NCBI GenBank assembly: GCA_003641795.1
Contig: QNAP01000039.1
Span: 1-11,105 of the forward strand
Length of the DNA stretch: 11,105 nt
Source: Thermotogae bacterium
GTDB taxonomy: Bacteria; Thermotogota; Thermotogae; UBA12178
Direction of reading: 5' to 3'
Shown here: positions 1-5,589 of the stretch, piece after piece
Position numbering within the stretch: position 1 is the first letter of the stretch
Layout of the letters: each line of letters starts with the position of its first letter
Notes under the pieces: model-generated
The model's input: only the letters and a program-made list of their open reading frames with translations
Databases searched by the model: none
What the model was told of the DNA's origin: nothing
Translations under genes and position numbers: made by a program

Positions 1-231
1 CATCCACTGCCATTGTTGAATTGTCTACAGCGGCTGTTGTTGCCATCTAATTCTGAATCGATACAAAATGCTGCGTAGCTTCAATAAGATGGAAGATTTC
101 AAGTTGCCCTTGTCGTAATAAGCCTTTCTTCTACCTCTGCCTTGTTTGTTAACGGGGTTAGAAGGCAAAAGCTTGTCCAACCGCTCAAAGATCTTTACAA
201 TATCGCTTTTTGAAAGTTCTTGTGGCGCCAT
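1..231 (-). pseudogene. possible transposase N-terminal fragment, frameshifted, running off the window edge
   Basis: An ORF reads leftward from an ATG at 231 and stops with TAG at 25-27 after 68 codons. It begins MAPQELSKSDIVKIFERLDK and contains a basic stretch GRGRRKAYYDKGNLKSSILL. Such a stretch (basic GRGR, then an acidic or tyrosine turn, then a hydrophobic helix) is common in the N-terminal region of IS4/IS5-type transposases, but I cannot name the family. After the stop, the +1 frame is open from about position 75 to the window edge and reads CIDSELDGNNSRCRQF, which could be the shifted continuation. No good ribosome site precedes the ATG. It may equally be a small hypothetical protein or a chance ORF. 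Confidence 0.3.
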
Positions 232-330
232 TCTTTGGTGCTTTCTTTCTTGTTTTGAGGTATTTCAATGGTACCGTCATTAAATGTGGGAGGCTCACTT
301 TTTTCGTGACATCCTACATATGATCAGATA

Positions 331-370
331 AAAGCCCGAAGGGCCTAACTGCTTAGGCCCTTCGAGCTTT
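331..370 (-). terminator. intrinsic terminator of the rbr-sor-rub operon
   Basis: Two 18-base arms (331-348 and 353-370) flank a 4-base loop, 16 bases beyond the rubredoxin stop. Read as minus-strand RNA, all 18 positions pair, one of them as G-U. Read as plus-strand RNA, that position is a C-A mismatch, so the stem has been kept for minus-strand transcription. The stem carries a GGGCC core and ends in GGGCTTTTATC, a short T run. The structure is strong although the T tract is brief. Confidence 0.85.
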
Positions 371-386
371 CTACCATGCTACGAGA

Positions 387-548
387 TCACTCGACAGGTT
401 CGAAGTCCTCCTTAGAAGCACCGCAAACAGGACAGACCCAATCGTTAGGGATGTCTTCAAAAGCCGTTCCAGGCTCGACACCGTTGTCAGGATCTCCCGC
501 TTCAGGATCGTAAATGTAACCGCAGACCATACAACGATACCTTTTCAT
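387..548 (-). CDS. rub: rubredoxin, 53 aa
   Basis: This small gene encodes a complete rubredoxin, a cytoplasmic one-electron carrier with a single iron bound by four cysteines. The protein starts MKRYRCMVCGYIYDPEAGDP, giving the first knuckle CMVCG (Cys6, Cys9), and the second knuckle is CPVCGA (Cys39, Cys42). The intervening GDPDNGVEPGTAFEDIP segment and the W of DWVCPVC are typical, and 53 residues is the usual length. It starts 15 bases after the superoxide reductase stop with a GAGAGGG ribosome site, and a strong terminator follows. In Thermotoga maritima the equivalent protein is known to feed electrons to oxygen- and superoxide-reducing enzymes, and its place as the last gene of this operon supports the same role here. 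Confidence 0.96.
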   Translation of the reverse strand: MKRYRCMVCGYIYDPEAGDPDNGVEPGTAFEDIPNDWVCPVCGASKEDFEPVE

Positions 549-563
549 CTCCAATCCCTCTCG

Positions 564-917
564 TTATTGCGCCTCGACATCTACGGAGTTTTCCCAAAGA
601 CCGTGGATGCTACAGTATATCACGGCGATGAGTGTGGCAGATTCAGGTAACGAGATAGTAGACTTCACAGAAGGTTCATCATAAGTAGGGGCGAAATCGA
701 AGTGGCTTATTTGGATCACCGGCTTACCTTTGAACTTGGCATAGAGGTCGATCCACTTGATGTGATGCTCCGCCGTGTTGGGATGTGGTATCTCTTTTCC
801 GACCGTTACCTCGACCTCGAACTTCTTCCCTTTCTTGACAACCGTTGGAGTACCGATGAAAGGAACGTGCTTTTCTGATCTGAAATCCTCTGTACGGATC
901 AGTTCACCTAGTTTCAT
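564..917 (-). CDS. sor: superoxide reductase (neelaredoxin, class II), 117 aa
   Basis: Reduces superoxide to hydrogen peroxide at a mononuclear iron centre without releasing oxygen, which suits an anaerobe. The expected ligands are visible: E15-K-H17-V-P, H45 and H51 in HPNTAEHHI, then C102 and H105 in YCSIHGLW. These match the Glu-His ... His ... His ... Cys-x-x-His layout of archaeal and Thermotoga one-iron enzymes. There is no N-terminal rubredoxin-like (desulforedoxin) domain, so it is neelaredoxin rather than two-iron desulfoferrodoxin. An AAGGAGG site overlapping the end of rbr precedes the ATG, 12 bases after the rbr stop. Rubredoxin, the probable electron donor, follows 15 bases later, so the three genes form one transcription unit. 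Confidence 0.96.
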   Translation of the reverse strand: MKLGELIRTEDFRSEKHVPFIGTPTVVKKGKKFEVEVTVGKEIPHPNTAEHHIKWIDLYAKFKGKPVIQISHFDFAPTYDEPSVKSTISLPESATLIAVIYCSIHGLWENSVDVEAQ

Positions 918-929
918 ATTACTACCTCC

Positions 930-1436
930 TTATTTGAACTCCACAAATTTGTCTTCGGAGACTCTACAGATAGGACATCTGTCAGGAGCCTCGCCTTCCA
1001 CCGTATGGCCGCAGACGCTACAAATGTAGATCTTCACATCGGGATAATCTTCTCCTTTTTCGACGAGTTCCTTGGCCTTACGATACATCTGTTCATGGAT
1101 TTTCTCGGCCTCAAGAGCGTAATGGGTGGAAATCTGCGCTCCTTTTTCACCTTGTAGCTTGGCGGTCTCGTTGTACACGGGATACATCTCGTTGACTTCG
1201 AACTTCTCTCCATCGATGCACTGTTCGATGTTGAAGGCATCATCGCCAATCATACCCAGCTCGCGGTAGTGGTTTCGAGCGTGGACGAATTCAGCATAGG
1301 AGATCGCCCTGAAGAGTTTTGCAAGGTTTTTCTTCCCTCTCTTTTCCGCTTCTTCTGCGAAGATGGCGTACTTCATGTGTGCCATACTTTCACCAGCGAA
1401 GGCATCGTTTAAAAACTTCCTGGTCATTTTCCTCAT
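930..1436 (-). CDS. rbr: rubrerythrin, 168 aa
   Basis: Rubrerythrin reduces hydrogen peroxide with electrons from rubredoxin. The N-terminal four-helix domain carries a diiron site: E16 (GESMAH), E49 and H52 (AEFVHARNH), E80 and E83 (EVNEMYP), and E111 and H114 (EAEKIHEQ). The C-terminal rubredoxin-like domain has C139/C142 (ICSVCGH) and C154/C157 (RCPICR). Spacing follows the classical rubrerythrin plan and the length is slightly below the 190 or so residues of the Desulfovibrio protein. The ATG at 1436 is preferred over the internal ATG at 1427 because a GGAGGTG site lies about 6 bases upstream. It is the first gene of the rbr-sor-rub operon; peroxide made by the superoxide reductase is its natural substrate. 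Confidence 0.97.
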   Translation of the reverse strand: MRKMTRKFLNDAFAGESMAHMKYAIFAEEAEKRGKKNLAKLFRAISYAEFVHARNHYRELGMIGDDAFNIEQCIDGEKFEVNEMYPVYNETAKLQGEKGAQISTHYALEAEKIHEQMYRKAKELVEKGEDYPDVKIYICSVCGHTVEGEAPDRCPICRVSEDKFVEFK

Positions 1437-1471
1437 AAGATCACCTCCGTTTGAACCTAAAAACGTTTTAA

Positions 1472-1500
1472 ATTATATCACCAAAATTGTATTGAGTCAA
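1472..1500 (-). promoter_or_regulatory. sigma-70-type promoter of the rbr operon
   Basis: On the minus strand TTGACT (1500-1495) and TATAAT (1477-1472) are separated by exactly 17 bases, a near-perfect housekeeping promoter. Transcription should begin near 1465, giving a leader of about 28 bases before the rbr ATG. It lies in the gap after the ROK-family gene and lets the redox operon be transcribed independently. I see no clear operator palindrome over it, so strong constitutive expression is plausible. Confidence 0.8.
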
Positions 1501-1522
1501 ATATTATAGAAACGAGTGCTTT

Positions 1523-2590
1523 TTACTCCTCAAGCGGTAGGAATACCTCTTCGAAAAGGTGCATGGCTCCCCCGACGAAGGGTGCTTCATCTTTTGCTGA
1601 GCTCTTTTCTATCGTTACGTCATGTTTATGACAGTTTTTCCACACTCTCTGCTCTATTTCGAGCAGATCGTTCAACTCAAGTAGCTCACTATAAGGCCCT
1701 CCCAAAATAACGTGTTTTACACCCATGAGTGCAACCACGTTCGTCACAGCTATGGATAAGAGATACACCATCCGCGTCTTGCCTTCACTTTTTCTGTTTT
1801 CGATGTAATGCAGCGTTCTTTCGTATGCTTCACTCAAACGAGTAATTCTCAAATCGTTCCCCAAATCAGCCGCGTAGACTATCCCTCCTACTTTTCCCAC
1901 GGGCCTCTCGTTTACTTCGCAAACGTGCCCGTTGGATATCAAAACACCGTCCAGGGTTTTCCCAAGGTGCAAGTAGAAGTAATACCACGGAATATGGCGT
2001 AACCTCAACCATTCACCAATAGCGTACGCTTTCACATCGCTCAAAATCACAACCTTTGTTTGAAGTTTCTTCTCTAAGAGTTCTCGCCACTTCACCCCAC
2101 GGAGTGTCGAAAGTGTGTTTGAAACCGCTCTCTCCGTTAGGTACTCCAAAGCACTCGGAAGGATCACCGACACGCCCGCCAACTTGTTGCTTTCCACACT
2201 TGAGGTCAGCTCTTCGAAACTTTCTAAAATCGATTCGATGACATCAAAAGTGTGGTTTTCTGCCTCTCGATACTTCTTCATGACCACTTCGAGCGATGCA
2301 TCAACCAACGCGATAGAGATGAACTGACTGGAAACATTGATAACGAGAGCATACACCGCGCTCGGTTTGACACGGAGCAAATTTTTTGGTCTTCCTCCTC
2401 GACCCTTCTTCTGGCCGGTGCTGACGATTAGTCCACACTCAATCGGACGCCTCATGATCTGTGATATCGTGGGGGTGCTGGTGCCAAGCCTGTGTGCTAT
2501 TTCAGAAATGGAAGTCGGTTGATTACGCAAAAGATCCCGCATGACGATCCTAAGGTGCAAACGGCGCCAAATCCAGGGACTTTTGATCAT
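1523..2590 (-). CDS. divergent ROK-family transcriptional regulator, 355 aa
   Basis: Probable DNA-binding regulator of sugar metabolism. Residues about 10-60 form a winged helix-turn-helix (LLRNQPTSISEIAHRLG then TPTISQIMRRPIECGLI), followed by GRGGRPKNLL (63-72), the linker typical of ROK/NagC/XylR repressors. The rest follows the ROK sugar-kinase-like fold: an ALVINVSSQFISIAL strand pair, VSVILPSA, a SDVKAYAIGE segment (184-193) in place of the usual NDANAAALGE, LHLGKTLDGVLISNG, and VKHVILGGP near 291-299. The phosphate loop lacks the DxGxT signature, and the GHM-CxCGxxGCxE zinc motif is absent: GKVGGIVYAADLGNDLRIT has no Cys or His there. It is therefore unlikely to be a sugar kinase. The ATG at 2590 has a GGGAGG site at good spacing. 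Its target is unknown; the redox genes downstream have their own promoter. Confidence 0.88.
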   Translation of the reverse strand: MIKSPWIWRRLHLRIVMRDLLRNQPTSISEIAHRLGTSTPTISQIMRRPIECGLIVSTGQKKGRGGRPKNLLRVKPSAVYALVINVSSQFISIALVDASLEVVMKKYREAENHTFDVIESILESFEELTSSVESNKLAGVSVILPSALEYLTERAVSNTLSTLRGVKWRELLEKKLQTKVVILSDVKAYAIGEWLRLRHIPWYYFYLHLGKTLDGVLISNGHVCEVNERPVGKVGGIVYAADLGNDLRITRLSEAYERTLHYIENRKSEGKTRMVYLLSIAVTNVVALMGVKHVILGGPYSELLELNDLLEIEQRVWKNCHKHDVTIEKSSAKDEAPFVGGAMHLFEEVFLPLEE

Positions 2591-2618
2591 AGTTTAACCT
2601 CCCTCAAAGAGATTTTTG

Positions 2619-2732
2619 TGACAGCAATACTCTCCCACAGATTTTCTCAATGGAACGCATATCCCTTGAGTCCGCGCAGACACTCCGTTCCATTCCACTT
2701 TTCGTGGTGAAAAAGAGCTATCTGTGCTGTCA
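2619..2732. repeat. nested interrupted inverted repeats upstream of the ROK gene
   Basis: Three perfect arm pairs are nested about a shared centre near 2672-2681: TGACAGCA (2619-2626) with TGCTGTCA (2725-2732), CACAGAT (2636-2642) with ATCTGTG (2720-2726, sharing two bases with the outer arm), and AATGGAACG (2649-2657) with CGTTCCATT (2686-2694). The region lies in the ROK leader on the minus strand and upstream of a small ORF on the plus strand. It could be an extended operator array, a structured leader, or the mirror-image relic of a mobile element. A minor stem CCAC/GTGG (2695-2707) sits inside. Confidence 0.55.
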
Positions 2733-2749
2733 TTTCTGAGGAGGATAAA

Positions 2750-2899
2750 GTGGAAAAGGTAACGGAGAGTGTGAATAAACCGCCACGAACAAAAGTAATT
2801 GGAATAGAATTTTATTTCGATACTAATTCTGACGCTCTAATATGTTACATCGCGTTTCATTTGTATTTGACACTTTTTAAATTTGGATTGGATAAATAA
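2750..2899 (+). CDS. possible small ORF, 49 aa, unknown function
   Basis: A GTG at 2750 is preceded by a strong GAGGAGG ribosome site (2738-2744, 5-base gap) and opens 49 codons ending in TAA at 2897-2899. The product begins MEKVTESVNKPPRTKVIG (GTG read as Met) and becomes hydrophobic and aromatic towards the end (ALICYIAFHLYLTLF), which could be one membrane segment. I recognise no family. The ribosome site is the main support; against it are the AT-rich composition of the 3' half, the short length and no conserved motif. It may be the start of a decayed gene or a leader peptide. Confidence 0.3.
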   Translation: MEKVTESVNKPPRTKVIGIEFYFDTNSDALICYIAFHLYLTLFKFGLDK

Positions 2900-2916
2900 A
2901 AGTTTGAACTAAATCA

Positions 2917-2946
2917 TTGATAAAACTTCGATCTATATGTTAAAAT
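2917..2946 (+). promoter_or_regulatory. candidate promoter for the transposase relic and possibly the HD-GYP gene
   Basis: TTGATA (2917-2922) and TAAAAT (2941-2946) are spaced 18 bases apart in AT-rich DNA, about 120 bases upstream of the transposase-like ORF. Both hexamers are 5 of 6 matches to the sigma-70 consensus. No obvious promoter lies in the 78 bases directly before the HD-GYP gene, so that gene may depend on this one. Confidence 0.4.
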
Positions 2947-3065
2947 GCATAGTGCTTCACAATAATACCTTTTATATGTGCGTTTCTGCACTTATGCGTG
3001 ATCAATCAAAGCTTCAAGCATCTCTATAGAGCGAGAAAAAAAGGAGGAAGTTAGTTGAAGCAAAT

Positions 3066-3506
3066 ATGGATGGTAGTGACAAGGTGAAAATCACTATCGT
3101 TTTGGAGATTTCGAAGGAACGCTTGGTACGAGATCCCTTGGGTGCCTTTTGGGAGCTGAAGCAAGAGTGTTTGTGCCAGTTTCTGAAGGTGGCAGAAGAC
3201 CATATTCTTGAGGGCTACAGAGACCCCCCGCACGTTGTTCTGAGAACCAAACGAAGAAAGCTCAAGACCATGAGTGGTCAAATAGAGTTTAGCTACCGAG
3301 TTTTGGCACCGAAGGAAGAACCTGATAAAGCGATGGCGCCGTTACTTGAGAGGCTAAACGTCGCATATGGACAAAGTTGCTCGCCAAAGCTTTCTAAAAC
3401 GATAGATAAACTTTCAAGGCGCTTTTCTACCAGAGAGGTGAGTTTCATTTTGGACCTCTTCGGTATTCCCCTCAGCCATACAACCGTTCAAAGGCGCCGG
3501 CTGTGA
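3066..3506 (+). pseudogene. truncated transposase-like protein, UPF0236/ISLre2 type, N-terminal part only
   Basis: The 146-residue product resembles the N-terminal portion of UPF0236/ISLre2-family transposases. It has a polar start, DPLGAFWELKQECL (23-36), a basic turn and strand LRTKRRKLKTMSGQIEFSYR (59-78) like the KT-x-x-G-x-V/I-x-F motif, APLLERLNV (91-99), and SPKLSKTIDKLSRRFSTREV (106-125) followed by LDLFGIPLSHTTVQ, which matches the helix-turn-helix segment ahead of the catalytic core. Full proteins run to some 400 residues; the stop after VQRRRL removes the whole catalytic domain, and no continuation appears before the HD-GYP gene. The ATG is 18 bases from the AAAGGAGG site, too far for efficient use; the well-spaced codon is an out-of-frame TTG at 3055. 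Probably an inactive relic. The family call rests on motif memory. Confidence 0.55.
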
Positions 3507-3593
3507 AGACGGTAACGTTTTCGTAAAGCGTGTGCAGATGCGGAATAGTTTCACAAACAAAACTAACAAAGATGCCTAAAGGAGATGCTCGAT

Positions 3594-4940
3594 GTGAACA
3601 ATCTCGGTTGGTTTGAGAACACAGTTCTCTGGATGGTAATATCTGGTGCCCTGTTAATTGTTTGTTTGGTGAACAAGCTCCTTTTTGCCAAAGCTGCGAG
3701 GAAGAGAACCGCAGCATTGGAACAGGCTAATAGGGAGCTTCTTGAACAAAGGAAAAGGCTCGAATCGATAAATCGAGAAATGGAAGCCAATTTCGAAGAG
3801 CTCAAGCGTTTGAACAAGCAACTCGAAATCGCCGATAAAAGGCTTTCAAAAGCCCTCGAATTGCTCTACCAACTGTCAGACCCAAATATCAGTGCGAAAT
3901 CTTACTTTGCCAACGTTTTGACCTTTGCTATAGAGATCATCTCGTCGGCCGATAAGGGATCTATTTTTCTCAGAAGTGGTGACAAATGGCGGATCGTCAC
4001 TGCTGTTGGCCACGATATCGAAAGGATCGCGCAGATGCATTTGACAGTCGAAAACTTTTTCGTGCCCTCAAAAGCGCTGATTACAAAGCACCTGAAAGAG
4101 TGGCACCGAGCACATGATTCTCCCGCTGATTTCTCCACTTGGACCGAGTTCCTGGGAGACATCCGTGAGACACTCGTTGTACCGCTGAAAGAAGGTGAGA
4201 AGGTCTTCGGTGTGATGAATCTCGACATCTCCTACGAAAGCCCGCATCATTTTAGCAACGAAGATCTTAAGTTGGCGCAGCGGTTTGCAAAAATGGCCAG
4301 CTCTTTTCACATGCTGAGAGAGTATTCCAGGCGTGAAGGACAGTTCCATCGAAAGGTTGCCCTTACAATAGTGAAGGCTTTAGAGTACTACGACACGTAT
4401 ACACGGGGACATTCTGAAAGGGTTGCACGCTATGCAACGTTGGTTGCAGATAAGATGAAGCTTCCCCGCGAGCTGATAAGGCGTCTCTATTGGGCAGCAC
4501 TTTTGCACGACATCGGTAAAATCTTCGTACCCCAAGCCGTGCTCAACAAACCAAGTAAATTAGAAGATGATGAGTACAAGCTGGTGAAAATCCATCCTGT
4601 CAAGAGCGAAGAGTTGATAAGAGAGATAGAAGGGATGGAGGACATCGCTCTTTGGGTGCGGCACCACCATGAACGATGGGATGGTGGAGGATATCCGGAT
4701 GGACTTGCCGGTGAGGCAATTCCCCTTTTATCGAGAATTCTCGCAGTAGTTGATAGCTTCGATGCCATGACCACGGAGAGACCGTACAAAAGGGCACTAA
4801 ACAAACAAGAGGCGATACGTGAACTGTTGGAAAACGCTGGAAAGCAATTTGATCCGAAAGTGACTGAGGTGATGATCCAACTTCTAAATGAGATGAAAGA
4901 ATCTTCGGACCACAAAATGCCAGAAAAAGAGTACTTTTGA
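3594..4940 (+). CDS. membrane-anchored GAF-HD-GYP c-di-GMP phosphodiesterase
   Basis: Predicted cyclic di-GMP hydrolase at the inner face of the membrane. Residue numbers count from the ATG at 3585: a transmembrane helix at about 13-34 (VLWMVISGALLIVCLVNKLL), a coiled coil at about 38-92 rich in Glu, Lys and Arg, a GAF-like sensor domain at about 97-250, and an HD-GYP domain at about 258-435. HD-GYP motifs are intact: GHSERV (H276), HDIGK (H308-D309), H337 in KIHPVKSEEL, HHERWDGGGYPDGL with G369-Y370-P371, and VVDSFDAM (D390). The GAF ligand is unknown. AAAGGAG directly abuts the ATG with no gap, whereas the in-frame GTG at 3594 (codon 4) has a 9-base gap, so GTG is the likelier start, giving 448 residues. 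No receiver domain is present, so the signal probably enters through the GAF domain. Confidence 0.92.
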   Translation: MNNLGWFENTVLWMVISGALLIVCLVNKLLFAKAARKRTAALEQANRELLEQRKRLESINREMEANFEELKRLNKQLEIADKRLSKALELLYQLSDPNISAKSYFANVLTFAIEIISSADKGSIFLRSGDKWRIVTAVGHDIERIAQMHLTVENFFVPSKALITKHLKEWHRAHDSPADFSTWTEFLGDIRETLVVPLKEGEKVFGVMNLDISYESPHHFSNEDLKLAQRFAKMASSFHMLREYSRREGQFHRKVALTIVKALEYYDTYTRGHSERVARYATLVADKMKLPRELIRRLYWAALLHDIGKIFVPQAVLNKPSKLEDDEYKLVKIHPVKSEELIREIEGMEDIALWVRHHHERWDGGGYPDGLAGEAIPLLSRILAVVDSFDAMTTERPYKRALNKQEAIRELLENAGKQFDPKVTEVMIQLLNEMKESSDHKMPEKEYF

Positions 4941-4979
4941 AAGCGAACCTACCCCTCCTCTTTGAACGCTGCCTTCCTC

Positions 4980-5002
4980 GTCATAAGTATAACGCTTATG
5001 AC
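4980..5002. repeat. perfect 8-bp inverted repeat downstream of the HD-GYP gene
   Basis: GTCATAAG (4980-4987) and CTTATGAC (4995-5002) are perfect reverse complements around a 7-base centre, 39 bases after the HD-GYP stop. There is no T run, so it is not a classical intrinsic terminator. The dyad length and spacing would suit a dimeric regulator site or a weak 3'-end hairpin stabilising the HD-GYP transcript. Confidence 0.5.
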
Positions 5003-5376
5003 AGTCAGAAACCACAAACTGATCGAACACACTTTCTGTTTGGGAATACCGTCTTATGCTAACCTTGCCAAGAGAGCGCACTTTTATAGGTTCACGCGAG
5101 GAAGGAAGAAAAGTCACACAACCCCGTTTCCAAGTTGTGCTCCGTTTTTTATCTTCGCTTGTGCTTGCAAACGATCACTTCCGAGAAGATTCAACATCCT
5201 GTTTCAGCTTTTCGCCTGCCGCACCCGTGTGCCTCGGTGACCATTTGCTCAAGCACTCGCTCAGCGCCTCATAAAACTGAGAACTGCGCCGTATGATTGG
5301 AAGTGGGACTGGATGCACTTCTTCAAATGGGGAAGGAATTTTTTTGGAAAGGGTGAGATTTTGACACCGCTGGATG

Positions 5377-5405
5377 TGCACATCATGCAACTCCATAGTT
5401 ATAAT
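5377..5405 (+). promoter_or_regulatory. candidate promoter of the sugar ABC operon with an overlapping palindrome
   Basis: A perfect TATAAT at 5400-5405 lies 17 bases after TGCACA (5377-5382), a 4 of 6 match to the -35 consensus. The -35 element lies inside a perfect 12-bp palindrome GATGTGCACATC (5373-5384), a position where a regulator would block or recruit polymerase. Transcription would start near 5412, leaving a leader of about 178 bases. A consensus TTGACA at 5361-5366 has no matching -10 box at 16-18 bases. A second TATAAT at 5439-5444 lacks a usable -35. Confidence 0.35.
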
Positions 5406-5538
5406 AAAGATATGCAAACGATTAAATCAATATATTTCTATAATATGCATTATATAACCATTAAGCACGTTCAGATCGACATAATACAATAATATGTAAC
5501 TAAAGCTAAAAGTTATAGCAATTCACAAGGTTTATCAT

Positions 5539-5550
5539 GTGATCGATCAC
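5539..5550. promoter_or_regulatory. LacI-type operator candidate upstream of the binding-protein gene
   Basis: GTGATCGATCAC is a perfect 12-bp palindrome with a central CG, the usual layout of LacI-family operators (half-site, CG, half-site). It lies 39 bases before the ATG of the sugar-binding protein and near its ribosome site, where a bound repressor could act as a roadblock. The matching regulator may be the LacI-family gene whose relic converges on the far end of the operon. Confidence 0.45.
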
Positions 5551-5589
5551 TTAAAGTAGTCCGTGCGGTTTCCAAGGGAGGTGTGTTAG

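Larger units (their letters stand above)
2591..3065. other. AT-rich intergenic region between the ROK gene and the transposase relic
   Basis: About 475 bases separate the divergent ROK gene and the truncated transposase. The part next to the ROK gene (2619-2772) is rich in nested inverted repeats, described separately. The middle holds a possible 49-codon ORF (2750-2899). The part from about 2790 to 3000 is much richer in A and T than the neighbouring genes and includes a candidate promoter at 2917-2946. No other gene is recognisable. The composition shift would fit inserted or decaying mobile DNA. Confidence 0.6.
4941..5589. other. non-coding region between the HD-GYP gene and the sugar ABC operon
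   Basis: About 650 bases without a recognisable gene. The first half has ordinary composition; from about 5390 to 5530 it becomes strongly AT-rich, as expected for an operon leader. Separate entries describe a palindrome at 4980-5002, a candidate promoter at 5377-5405 and a 12-bp palindrome at 5539-5550. On the minus strand one frame is open from 5417 to 4884 apart from a single TGA at 5177-5175. Its translation shows no family I know, so it may be a decayed gene or chance. No T-tailed terminator for the HD-GYP gene is evident. Confidence 0.5.

Noticed and set aside
331..370. Terminator acting for plus-strand transcription as well.
   Set aside because: On the plus strand the stem has a C-A mismatch and is followed by CTACC rather than a T run, and no plus-strand gene ends nearby.
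2619..2772. CRISPR-like or direct repeat array upstream of the ROK gene.
   Set aside because: The repeats are inverted and nested, not direct, and are not regularly spaced.
3507..3580. Frameshifted continuation of the transposase into the HD-GYP upstream spacer.
   Set aside because: The other two frames run only 15-32 codons with no resemblance to the transposase core before hitting stops.
4487..4915. A 142-codon minus-strand ORF inside the HD-GYP gene.
   Set aside because: Shadow of a strongly supported gene whose HD-GYP motifs lie in the opposite frame.
4962..5274. Two overlapping plus-strand ORFs of 72-92 codons downstream of the HD-GYP gene.
   Set aside because: No ribosome site of note, composition unlike neighbouring genes (Ser, Phe, Arg and Cys rich) and no motif.
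5361..5366. Consensus TTGACA as a -35 box for the ABC operon.
   Set aside because: No acceptable -10 element at 16-18 bases; the TATAAT at 5400 is about 33 bases away.
4884..5417. Minus-strand frame open for about 178 codons with a single TGA at 5177-5175.
   Set aside because: Overlaps the end of the HD-GYP gene, shows no recognisable family, no good ribosome site and unusual residue make-up. More likely chance or very old decay; reading the TGA as selenocysteine has no support.
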